Position numbers and translations under genes: made by a program. Shown here one piece after another: positions 43,886-54,472 of a stretch of DNA of 64,000 nt. The stretch covers positions 310,001 through 374,000 of the forward strand of contig JAGTXX020000008.1 in assembly GCA_019044685.2 (NCBI GenBank), given 5' to 3'. The first letter of the stretch is position 1, and the number at the start of each line of letters is the position of its first letter. The DNA is from Nannochloris sp. 'desiccata'. Its lineage: Eukaryota; Chlorophyta; Trebouxiophyceae; Chlorellales; Chlorellaceae. The notes beneath the pieces are model-generated. The model ran no database searches. It was not told the DNA's origin and saw nothing but the letters and a program-made list of their open reading frames with translations.

Positions 43886-44683
43886 AGAAAGAAAAGTTTT
43901 AGTTTTTCCCTTTACTCTGTTTGTTACCACTTTCTCTGCTTGTACTTTTTGTTTTACAGATTAAATTGTTTGAATGTAAGTGTATAATGGCATAGTCCGT
44001 GAAGGAGGCAGGGTTTTTATCTCCCCGGCGAGGAATGTTCAGTTGGCGGTGAAAATGCGTTTCTCACCAAAATGAGATAGAAAGCCAGTGTAGCCGCGTT
44101 TGAGCAGGGCAACTTGCTGCATATGGGTGGTGCAACAGTATATGAAAGCGCAGCGCTGATTGCCGGAGGTTTGTCTACCAAACTGGCGCTCTTTAGATAG
44201 CTTGGAACCACTGGTGGCTTGAGGGCGGCGGGAGCGGCGGTGGAAACAAGTGGGATTTGCTCATGGCAGCAGCGACTCGGCCAAGAGGAGAACGAGCGCA
44301 GCTGGATATTCAACGAGCTGATGGCAATAATTTGATATCGTAGATGCTGCCACTCAGGGGTGCAGACGCAGCGAGTGATCAGGAATCGCCTGAGCGATCA
44401 TCAACTTTATGATCAACGCAGCATTGGTGGTGGCGAGCAGGCTGCTCCAGCCTCTCGCAGATATTTAGTATACATTTCTCTTTGCAGGAATTGCTCAGAG
44501 GGGCGTTTAAATGCCAGTTCTAGGGAGGCCTCGCTTTCTTGATTTCTCCCCACATATCAACAATAAATAACATTAATTTGTCATTGTCAAATATTAAAAC
44601 CGTAGAAAACCTTCGTAGAGATTCCCCCTGCTGATTCCCCGCCGACTCTTTGGCCAAATATTGCGATCCGAACATCTCTGGAG
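43886..44683. repeat. Upstream segment of ATPase array, copy b
   Basis: 3' UTR of ATPase copy 1 followed by a segment homologous to 41340-42226 and 46463-46980. At 43990-44032 it also matches about 40 bases of the recombinase ORF (40970-41022: GGCATA, GAAGGA, TTTTATCTCCCC, GCGAGG in order). No gene seen. Confidence 0.75.
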
Positions 44684-46346
44684 ATGCTGGCAGGAAAAGG
44701 TTTTACTATCTCGAAGCCTAGGGCTGTTCCAAGCCGAACTTCACCTCCTCAGATTGGACAGAAGGTCCGCTTAGCTGGCAGTCTGCGACCTCGTTTTCAG
44801 GTCACGGCGTCGGCTGCAGCTAGATCATCATCGGCTGTTTTTGGCAAGATTTTTAATAGAAAGGAAGAGCTTGCCGCTCTCAATGAAGTGTTTGATGATA
44901 GTCCAAGTGAGCTGCTTATTGTATTAGGGCCCGCGAATTGCGGCAAAACAGTAAGTTTTTAGGAAGCCTCTTGATCTTTTGTTGCCGATCTAATTTTGTG
45001 CTTTGCTTATTTCAACCTCTCTCCACCCTTTGCGTCTAAGCGTCTAAACTTTTTATCCATGTTCATGCAGAAACTACTTCAAGAAGTGAAGAAGGATAGG
45101 GAGTTAGGCCAAGCTGTAATAAGCGAAGGCCCTCCTCCTATTCTCTACCTGAACTGCCGTAAAAAAGATATTAGCTCTCCGCAGCAGTTTGCGAACGCCA
45201 TCAGGGAGCTAGTCACTAAAGATGCAGCTTTTGGCAAATGGTGGCAGGCTTTCAAGCTTAAACTCCCTAACATGGAGGTAGATTTGGGGAAATTGTTCGG
45301 GCTGGCAGATGACACAGCGCCTATGGAATCCATCATCGCCTCTTTGACCAAATTCCTAGAAGCCGTACGCCCTATGCCTTACAAACCAGTTATTATCATT
45401 GATGAAGCCAATGTGATGATGGATTGGCACGACGATCCTGGCCACACGCAGCTTAAAGCCCTTCTTCGTTTCTTTGTTGCGACGACTAAAGAAGACCATC
45501 TGGGACACTTTGTGCTGGCATCCTCTGAATCGTTTGTGATTGATTTTCTTGAGAAAGGTAAGCTGAGAAAGTGTGGACTAGCAATGGTGCAATGCTAGAA
45601 TCTATCTACCAGCTTATTTATTTGACTTTTTTCCTACCCACCATATCTCCTTCACCTCATGCTTTCTTTTTCTTTTCTTTAAAATTTCTATTTGCCTTGC
45701 AGAGGGTCTCCACACCAAGCAATACGTCACCCAAGAAATTGGAGATTTGGCTACCATCGATGAAGCTAAGCAATTTATCGAGAGCCTCATGCTTTGTAAG
45801 AAGGCACCGCCGACTTTCTTTGATACGACAGAAAATGGAGAGCAGATTGACTTGTGGCCTCGGGTGTATGAAGTATGTGGTGGAAACATTGGGTTGCTTG
45901 AACGATGTGCAAAGCATTCGAAACGTCTCAAGAGCTGGGAGAATGGTTTGGAAGAGGTTAGCAGGGATCTTGAAGGTGCAGTGAAGAGGGGTCTCTGGCC
46001 TGAAGATTTAATTGTCCCAACAAGTGGGAGCAGCCGTTCCCCAGCAGCGTGGACGAAAGAAGATTACAAAACTGTGCTGAGGGAAATTGCAAAGACGCAC
46101 AAGCATGCAGTCTCGTATGATAAACTGCGGAATATGGTGAGTAAAAAGGCGATATTGTCAATGGTGGAATGGAACCTCGTGGCGCTGCGAAGAAAATCTC
46201 GCTGGGCTAAGGATTTGCCTGCGACGCTCTTTGCTGACCTAGATGATAATAAACTGGTGACAATGCCTTCTCCTGCAGAGTTGTATTTTGTATTGAAGAT
46301 GTATGAAGCTGGGAAGCTTGATGCAGCACCTCCAAATGATAAATAA
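44684..46346 (+). CDS. P-loop ATPase of archaeal-ATPase/STAND type, copy 2
   Basis: Same three-exon structure as copy 1: 44684-44950, 45071-45557 and 45703-46346, giving 465 residues. Exon 1 is nearly identical to copy 1 (one amino-acid change seen, CLAGS to RLAGS). The start of exon 2 and its end are also conserved, but residues between them (around LVTKDAAFGKWWQAFKLKLPNMEVDL) differ strongly. Walker A GPANCGKT and Walker B VIIIDEAN are intact, so the copy should bind ATP. Exon 3 alternates between near-identity and a divergent patch (EDLIVPTSGSSRS). It is a tandem duplicate with a mosaic pattern. Confidence 0.8.
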
Positions 46347-47318
46347 AGAAAGAAAGAAAAGTTTTAGTTTTTCCCTTTACTCTATTTGTTACCACTTTCT
46401 CTGCTTGTACTTTTTGTTTTACAGATTAAATTGTTTGAATGTAAGTGTATAATGGCGTAGTCAACTAAGGAATCAGGGGTTTTATCTCCTCAGCGAGGAA
46501 TGTTGTGTTGGCGGTGGAGGGGCGGTGGAAATGTACATCTCATAAAGCTGGGGTAAAAAGCCAGAGTAACCGAGTCTGAGCAAGGCAGCTCACTGCATGT
46601 GGGTGATGGAGCAGTAGATGAAAGCGTGGTGCTGATTGCCGGAGGTTTCTCCACCAAACTGGTGCAGCTTGGCAGCCACCGGGGCCTGGCGGGCGGTGGG
46701 AGCGGCAGTGGAAACAAGTGGGATTTGCTCATAGCAGCAGCAACTCGGCCAAGAAGAGAACGAGCGCAGCTGGATATTCAACGAGCTGATGTCGATGATT
46801 TGATATCGTAGATGCTGCCACTCAGGGGTGCAGACGCAGCGAGTGATCAGGAATCGCCTGAGCGATCATCAAAATTGTGATCAGCGCAGCATTGGTGGCG
46901 AGCAGGCAGCTGCAGCCTCTCGCAGATATTTAGTATACATTTCTCTTTGCAGGAATTGCTCAGAACGGCGTTCAAAGCCATCTCCCAGTCTTTCTCCCAG
47001 CCTTCTCCCAGCCTCGCTTTCTCATCTCCCACCTTCTCCCACCGTGCCACGGTGACTGTGTCACACAGAATTTTGCACCTCGGCTCGTCAGCTTAAATTA
47101 AAGCGCTGTGTGCTACTTGTAGATACTAGATTAAATCCCACAGCTACATTAAATCATACAAAATATATTGTAACGTCAAGGTTCCGTAGAAAAGCCTCTG
47201 GGTTCGTATTTTTCGAGAGATAAAAAAATTTAATTAATCCCAACTGTGTCGCTTGTTGGGGTAAAGGACACGTTATTTGCAGACTTGTTTTGGGTATCAA
47301 ATACAATCTTCTATAATA
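46347..47318. repeat. Upstream segment of ATPase array, copy c (orphan)
   Basis: Third copy of the upstream segment (about 46463-46980), again with the recombinase-like block at 46450-46497 and the ATCAGGAATCGCCTGAGCGATCATCAA stretch. No ATPase gene follows; unrelated sequence leads into the EDR2-like gene. This marks the right edge of the array. Confidence 0.75.
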
Positions 47319-49896
47319 ATGAGCATCTCATCAATGCTCACGCCAGGTGGACGTCATCGCAAGACGAAAAGTGGAATTCCAATCGATGAACTGCCAATAC
47401 TTCAGGGTTATTTAGCCAGGTAATATAAATGCCAGAGCCTGTGCAGTTATCTTTCTTCGGTATTCAAAAAATAAATACGTAGCATTTGCGGTCACAGAGG
47501 ACGCTTACTCTGATCAGCTTTTCTCTTCCAATTAATTAATCTACAGAGAAAGCACCGTCATTGAACGCCTCTTAAACAAGCGCTATGCCAAGCTCTACTC
47601 AACTACCTTTGCCACCTACCGCAAAGACAATGACGACTCTCCATCTAAAGTATGGCCCATCACTAAAACAGTCACTGTAACCCCAGTAGAGGACCATGAA
47701 TACCATCTCCGCCACGCCAACACAAGCACGCTGTGGGCAGTCGCTGCAGGTGCTTATGATAAAAAACACATGTGGGGTTTCACAGTCAACTGGTCTGCGA
47801 CTGTAGGTGGCCCAGATAAACTCCCACTTGCATTTGAATCAAAAGATGAAGCAGAGGAATGGCACGTAGCCTTTTCCGAGGCGATTTCAAAAGCAGCTTT
47901 GAGACCTTCGGTATTAAGAACTGTTTCCACTGCTGGTTCAGATGCTTCTACGAGCAATCTAGACTTTTCTAGCTCATTCCAGTCACGTGGTAGCGCGTTA
48001 GATGAACAACAGGTGCTTGCTGCTGCTGCAAGAGATCAGTCAAAACCTTCTTCACCTTCATTAGCTGGTGGGAGCAATGGCATTGACGAAAATGGGGGTG
48101 CACCTCCGCCACCAAGAAAAATCCGTGCCTGGGCATCTGTCATGCATATCAATGGCATTTCTGTCTATGTAGAAGAACAAGATGAAGCAAAGGAAGGTGG
48201 CGCAGTTATGGTGTCTGCTGTCGTACGTGCTCCTCCCGTAGATGTCTTTCGATCGCTAGTACAAGTACGTAGATCAGATGGGTTGGGTATCTTTGCAGGA
48301 GCTAGGACGGTGGAAGTAATTGACGCGAATACTCAAGTAGTAGCACAAAACTGGCAAGGTAGTGGTATTGTAGGTAGTATATGTGCACCGAGAGAAATGG
48401 TACTGCTCAGAACTTGGCGTAAAGATGAAGATGGTACGTATATAGTCCTTTATCAGTCTACCAACCATCCATCAATGCGGAGAGCACAAGGATGGGGGTG
48501 GCGCACTCCTGTCCGCGTCAAAGTCCAAGCAGCTGGTTTTACAATCGCTCCCTTGTTACCGCAGTACACTATAGCTGGAGAATCACAAGAATCTTTGGTA
48601 ACATTAGTGTTAAAAGCGGATTTAGGTGGTTTTTTAAGCGGTGCTACTTTGGGAGGTCGATTGGCGACGCCAGTGGCGGGACATGCATTGCGAAGTATGT
48701 TGGAACCAGTAGTAGCCTCTATTGTAGTCTTGCGTGATAGAGTTGAACAAAACAGGTTTGTGGTACGACCATTAACAGTAGCAAAGGATGCAGAGACGCA
48801 AGAACATGATGAGCAAGTAGAAAAACAACGAAGAAAGTTTGGACATTCCAAAACTTTGTTATTTAAGAGTACTCAACCATTGGCATTAGAGCAACGACAA
48901 GCTGCAGAACAGCTGCGATCAAATAGGCCTGCTGCGGAGTCACTGGTTCTTGATGCCGGTGCGATTGGAGCGAAAGGAACTGCAAAAGTGACGCCAACAA
49001 CTCCAGTGATTGTTGCTGCAACGACCGAGGAAGAGGAAACTGCAGCTCAAGTCATTGCAGGCACACTTGCCGCTGCTGTAGCTCCTGCTGCTGGAGCAGC
49101 TGATGCTGATGCTTGGGCTATTGCGGGAAGTTGCCCTAAAGAGTATTGGTTATCACCAGGCAGCTGTGGCTTTAAAGTTCGTGGAGCAAACTACCTCATT
49201 GACCACAAGAAGATTCTTGGTGCACCTCCCATGTTTGAACTCGTTGCTGTTGATTTACTCGAATTAGAAGAACCTTTGTTCCATATATGCCAACATTTAC
49301 CATCTGTACGTCATAGTCCTGCTCCATTCTTATTCTGCGTTCAAATGATGGTGCCTTCTTCACCTCCAGTGAGTCTTGTCAGCACCTGGGCGGCGCCAAT
49401 GCCCTTGATGGGAGCAGACCCAGCAGACCTTATTTCTCAGTTCGAAAAAGAACATGGCCCGTGTCCTGATAATGTCTCTTCATTTTTCCGTTCTTTTACT
49501 GAGTTTTTAAGTGGAGACGGCCCTGAAGCTGATAAACTACGCAATGCACGGTTTAAATTAATTCCAAATATCTCGCAAGGCAGTTGGATAATTAAACAAA
49601 GTGTGGGCACCACGCCTGTTATTCTAGGACAGAAATTACGCACGAAATATTTCAGAGGAGACAGATATTTTGAAGTGGACGTTGATATTGGTGCGAGTAG
49701 TGTTGCTGCTTCTATAACGAATTTAGTTTGTGGAGCAACAAAGTCGTTGGCGGTGGATCTTGGGATACTGTTGGAGGGCCAGATTCCACAGCATTTGCCT
49801 GAACAGCTGGTGGGGACTGTACGGTTGGATAAATTGGATTTGAAAAGTGCATGCTATTTTGATGAGTCGTCTGGAAGACTTATGGAGAGAGATTAA
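47319..49896 (+). CDS. EDR2-like protein: PH, START and DUF1336 domains
   Basis: Exons 47319-47419 and 47547-49896 join in phase 2 to give 816 residues. The PH domain covers about 28-185 (LQGYLARE, KRYAKLYSTTFATYR, ending DEAEEWHVAFSEAI). A START-like lipid-binding domain follows at about 255-455 (VVRAPPVDVFRSLVQ, WKDEDGTYIVLYQSTNHP). The C-terminal DUF1336/EDR2_C domain (about 600-815) begins EYWLSPGSCGFKVRGANYL and includes LVSTWAAP and NISQGSWIIKQSVGTTPV. Plant EDR2 binds phosphoinositides at endosomal/Golgi membranes and restrains defence-linked cell death; here a lipid-sensing role is inferred by family only. Confidence 0.92.
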
Positions 49897-50131
49897 GAAA
49901 GGAGATGAGGAGATGCGGGCTCAAGGGAAAGAGAGAGGGCGCTGCTGCTTTCTGGCGTTGCATTTCAAGGGAGTTTGAAATGTTGTTTGTAACCTCTGTT
50001 TATGGCTCTTTATATCTATGATATACTGTTTAATATATACACAAAGCTACCGATTAATAGAGGAGATTCAATGACATTCAAGTGCCTAGTGAAGACCAAG
50101 ACAAAAAGTATCTATGTATTTTTTTAATCCT

Positions 50132-50886
50132 TCACAGAGAAAAGTTGAGTTTCCCCTTCCATGAGGTCTTTGCATCTTCCTCCAAAGCTTCCTCCATTGC
50201 TGCTAGGGGATTCTCAACATTCCAAATACTACCTAATAGCGCTGCACCGGCGAAACCCATCTCTGCCAACTCTGAAAAAACAGAGGGCGTTGCTCCTGTT
50301 GTGGTGTGACAAAGACGGAAAATAATTGAAAATGTTTAGGCTCTTGAATATGCATTGAAACCTCATAAAGTAGATTTGAAAACACCATTCTATTAATAAT
50401 CTACAATTAAACTTTACCTCCTAAAGCCACCACTGGATACCTACTCTTGCTTACAAACTGAGATAGTACTTCTCTATTGGCAATCTTGGCTCCAGGCCCA
50501 TACCCAGTCTTTGATATACTTTCATAAATAGGAGATAGAAAGCAATAGCCTACATCACCTCGATCTACTAATAAATCTTCAGGATTGTGGAAGCCTAGAC
50601 TGACTGTTTGAGTAGGTGAGGGTGCAGTTATGAGGTCTCCGGGAATTTGACGTTCTCGGTAATAAACGCCGCCCAGACAGAATTTCTGTGAAAGCTCATG
50701 AAAGTCGTGGAGAGTGATTCTATTGCGATATTCGGGGGAGATATGTTGAATGTAAGCGTCATGTGCTTCCAGAGATTGCCCTGGTTTGCGTAGATGAACT
50801 TTTGGTAGGCCTAGGTTGAGCATTGCGTTGAGAAAAAGATGCTCACTCGGTAGAGTCACAGGAGGGGTGATGAGCACTATAGGCAT
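50132..50886 (-). CDS. TenI/ThiE-like thiamin-phosphate synthase family protein
   Basis: Exons 50418-50886 and 50132-50295 join in phase 1 (donor GTAAAG, acceptor CAACAG), giving 210 residues. The TMP-TENI barrel signature appears as VHLRKPGQS near residue 30, HDFHEL, GDVGYCFLSPIYESISKTGYGPG (phosphate-binding loop of the ThiE/TenI fold) and VVALGGGATPS. The compact form starting PIVLITPPVTLPSE is the kind I associate with Bacteroidetes TenI-like proteins rather than with the bifunctional plant TH1 enzyme, so a bacterial origin is possible. ThiE couples HMP-PP and thiazole phosphate; TenI aromatises the thiazole. I cannot tell which applies. No obvious transit peptide. Confidence 0.8.
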
Positions 50887-51149
50887 TCGATTGTTTTGGT
50901 TACCTATCAGATGACTATAATATAGAGTTTTATTGAAAAATAGGCCTTAGCATGAACATATATTTGGCATATTTACAGTCGAGAGCATATTAACAGTCGA
51001 AATGGCCGAGGTGATGGCGCTATAGCTTTTCACTTTTATGCGTTAGCTTGAAGGACTCTGGCATATATAAACTATCAATAATCGTTATACAAAGGACAAA
51101 ATTCCTAGCAATGGTTCATTAATCATTTTTTATCTGATCAAAAAAAAAA

Positions 51150-52555
51150 ATGCCACGAGGAGATGATCTAGCGTTGAAAACATTCAGCGCTCTAGCGTTC
51201 TTTCCCTGCGCCGTAGCATACTTCAACATCAAGGATGATAGAACTCGTTACTCTATTTTAGTTAGTGCTGTTGTCAGTGCCTTGGGCTTCATGGCCACCA
51301 AAGCAATCATTCCCATGATCAAGGCACGGACTTTGAGAGCTGGTCTCTCCGGAAAAGATATTAATAAGAAGGGCAGCGAAGCAGGAGAGAAAGATATCCC
51401 GGAGTCCGTCGGTCTTGCTCCAGGCCTTGTGTTTTTGGTAAGTTATTATACGTCATTTTAATACGCAAATGAGGCTACCGAGATCAGCGGCAGCGGCATC
51501 AAGATAAATATGAATATTAATAAATAATATGAATGAACAACTCTTCTGAACTTTTGTCCATTTACTTACAGGTCTGTATTATATTATTCCAGCAGCTTCA
51601 TTATTATGACGTAGCTTCTGTCATTCATAGCTTCACCAACGGAAACGGAGGCAGCAGTAGAGGCAGTATCTTCTCCCTTTCCGCTCTTCGCAACATCGAT
51701 TACCAACGCGTTACAGACGCATGGCTGGTCGATTACAACGCAGCATTAGCTACGATATGTTTCATGCTCTTTCTAGGTTTTGCTGATGATGTTCTAGATA
51801 TTCCTTGGAGAGTGAAACTTGTCTTACCTGCATTGGCGTCTCTCCCGCTTTTGACTGCTTATTCAGGAGGCACTGGAGTTATCGTTCCAAAACCTTTACG
51901 TGCCTTATTACCTCTACCTTCGTATCTGGAGCTCGGGGTGTTGTATAAAGGCTATATGGTGGCTTTAGTGATCTTTTGTGCTAATTCAATTAATATCTTA
52001 GCAGGCATCAACGGCCTCGAGGCGGGACAGACATTTGTAATCTCCTGTGCTGTGTTTTTACACAATTTAGTCATGCTCGGTGGCCCAGCTGGCCAGTACC
52101 CAGATATACGTGATGGACACTTGTTCTCTGCCTACCTTATGTTGCCTTTAGCTGCTACTACTCTAGGCTTACTTCATTTTAATTGGTACCCTTCTCAAGT
52201 TTTTGTGGGCGATACGTTTACCTATTTTGCAGGCATGACGTTGGCAGTAGCTGGGATATTAGGTCACTTTAGCGAAACATTGCTTCTATTCTTTGTACCT
52301 CAAATCTTTAATTTTGTATACAGTGTGCCCCAGCTATTTAAACTTGTGCCATGCCCCCGCCACCGCTTGCCCCGCTATGACCCAGCCACTGGGCTGTTAC
52401 ACAGCACGCCTAATATGAATCTAGTTAATTTAACTTTACGAGTGTTGGGCCCATGCAGTGAAAGGGCGCTGTGTATAAAATTATTGACCTTGCAAGTGCT
52501 GTGCTGTGTTTTGGCGTTTGCAGCTCGCCATCTACTGGCCCCTTTTTATAAATAA
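51150..52555 (+). CDS. ALG7: UDP-GlcNAc:dolichyl-phosphate GlcNAc-1-P transferase
   Basis: Catalyses the first step of N-glycan assembly on dolichol phosphate at the ER, the target of tunicamycin. Exons 51150-51437 and 51572-52555 join in phase 0 over a 134-nt intron, giving 423 residues. Key motifs are [17 protein letters not shown] (catalytic DDxxD-type), [30 protein letters not shown] and [11 protein letters not shown] near the C-terminus. About ten hydrophobic segments match the family. The stop lies about 120 bp from the stop of a truncated RPAC1 copy on the other strand. Confidence 0.95.
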
Positions 52556-52763
52556 GGGTTTTGTTTTGTTTTTGTTGAAGGAGTGGAATATAACTGAATA
52601 CCTTTGAATTTTGTAGTTTATCAATTACAGCTTATGATGTAATATAGTAATATACTATTTTGAGTAGCCTCTTCTACTTGTAGTCAACGCTTGTTCGAGG
52701 GAACTTGGCCAAACCCTCCAAAACTTTATCACATTTTGACACAATGCGATCCACAGCTTCTTT
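52529..52763. repeat. Direct repeat, left copy (ALG7/RPAC1 3' junction)
   Basis: Matches 58919-59157 with few substitutions and a 4-bp difference (CTACTTG against CTACCTACTTG). It contains the end of ALG7 and the 3' end of RPAC1. Here ALG7 is intact and RPAC1 is broken; in the right copy the reverse is true. Confidence 0.95.
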
Positions 52764-52943
52764 CAAAAAAACTGTAGAAGTGGGGGCTTTGTACTTTCTT
52801 GCAGCAAGGTTTAGGTAAGCCTCAAGATATCTATCAATAAGAATACTTATTCTAAAATAATAATTTTCAACGTCACTTGCAAGGCCAGGTATAGGGCCAG
52901 CTGCCGCTAGAATTCCTACCCAAAAGCAACATATATCGAAATA
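52674..52943 (-). pseudogene. RPAC1 C-terminal remnant in a chimeric open frame
   Basis: The last 30 codons of RPAC1 (FLKEAVDRIVSKCDKVLEG, ending VDYK) are present. Upstream, at 52763, the match to the intact gene stops, but the frame stays open for 60 more codons. That stretch (IDRYLEAYLNLAARKYKAP) resembles DNA upstream of intact RPAC1 at about 60912-60985 (IDRYFEAYPNLAAKKEKAP). The arrangement looks like a deletion that fused an upstream segment in frame to the RPAC1 tail. Confidence 0.8.
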
Positions 52944-53159
52944 TTAGGTCGGCAATGTGCGCTGAATTATCTCACAGCTCACCTCATGGAAATTTTGCTC
53001 ATTAGGGCAGTTTGTGGTGAGAGCCGTGTGGCGGCAAAGTAAGCGGGAGCAGAAGAATATCAGTGAACCAGCCTACTGCTAGCAAAATGCTGTCATCACT
53101 GGAGTGGCCGATCGATATGAACGTAGAATACTCTTTATCATGCGGCAGGCACGTCTCCA

Positions 53160-53990
53160 TTGCCACTGACCACAGCACGTTAACTTAGCTGTGGGGCAGT
53201 AGATGAAATTTAGGAAGCTGTGAAAGTTAAAAGCGGCAGTCTTCTTCCATGGATGACTTCCGTCAGTTGTGTGGCCTCCCCTGCGTTGCCGGTGCAATTG
53301 ATGACGTTCTTGGAGCTTAGGAATTCTATGGGAGAATTCGCTGACCGTTATTGGAACTATATGAACAAGGTAGCTATCGTGCTTCTTGCGGTCGTTGACC
53401 GCACCAGGAAGATCACATTCATTGGTGCTGGTCGCCCTTCCAGCGTTGGGGATGCTGGAGCCTTCAAAGCTTGCGAATTAAGTGATATTTTGGACTCTGA
53501 AATCGCTTTACCTGCTGAATCCAACGTATATAGAATAATATATAAAATAACATTCAGGAAGTGAGGTAAGATCTTATAAGAGGGGATAGTGTGTGGGCTG
53601 CTTTTTCAAAAGTCAACCGGTACAGCTGCTGGTCTCAAATCCTTTTGGAAAACTATATATCTAGAGCCTGGATTAACTTCTAGAAGTAGAGAGAGGGCCC
53701 AGCTTACCAGCTGCATTGCACTGTCTTATCTGGGCTTTCCTTCTGACATGCCATGGCAGCTTTTCCTTGCTGACGTGGCTACTGCCTGATGTGCTTTGCA
53801 TAGTTATTATGAAGTTCTCCGCTTGGACCAGTATTTTCCCACAGGATAATGATCCTTACTTGGAGGAAATTGAAGAGGCAGCTGTTGTTGCTGCCCAGCC
53901 AGCTGCGAGGACAGCGTTGACCAATTACTTGGTTGTTTCAAGGGAGTTGATCAACGACATCCCTCAAGTTACCCTGTTGGTTTTTTTTTT
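53160..53990 (+). pseudogene. PIF/Harbinger-type transposase remnant
   Basis: Near 53282 one frame reads CVAGAIDDVLGA, close to the CVGAIDGTH block with the first catalytic Asp of Harbinger DDE transposases. After a frameshift another frame (53350-53490) reads VAIVLLAVVDRTRKITFIGAGRPSSVGDAGAF, matching the second block of that family. The following 400 bases contain only short frames. Dead and heavily mutated; ends not found. Confidence 0.65.
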
Positions 53991-54472
53991 TTTTTTTTAA
54001 TTTTCGATAGACACAAAAATGCATGCATCAGTGAATTATGGGTGTAAGACCATCCAACTCTCTTCTTTACTCTTCATAGATAGTATTAGTAGTTACACAG
54101 TGGAAAAAAAAAATAAACAGTGAGGTTAGACGATCACCTCTTTTATTTAATCGCAGGTAGAGAAGAAATGGTTGCATGTAGAAAGCAACGTGTATGAAAG
54201 TTAGATAGCTCTTTATCTGATTTTGGGAAGAAAAGTATTCACAGAAAAGTATTGTATCTGTCCTTGAGGTACAGAAAACGTATTGACGCCGTTCTCGGCG
54301 CATGACAAAAAAAAAGGAAATAAACAACTGCAAGCCGCTTCAGTTTTGTGGGTGGGCTTGACGTTCACACTGGTGACTTCTCATGATCCCTTGAGTCACG
54401 TTACGTTACTTTTGTTTTGATTTTTTTTTCGCTCGGGCGATTAGAGCTCCTAGAGCTTGTTCTTGAAAGTAA
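53991..54472. other. Intergenic, no gene seen
   Basis: Begins with a T18 run (about 53981-53998) and continues into the 3' flank of the FN3 protein gene. Confidence 0.5.
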
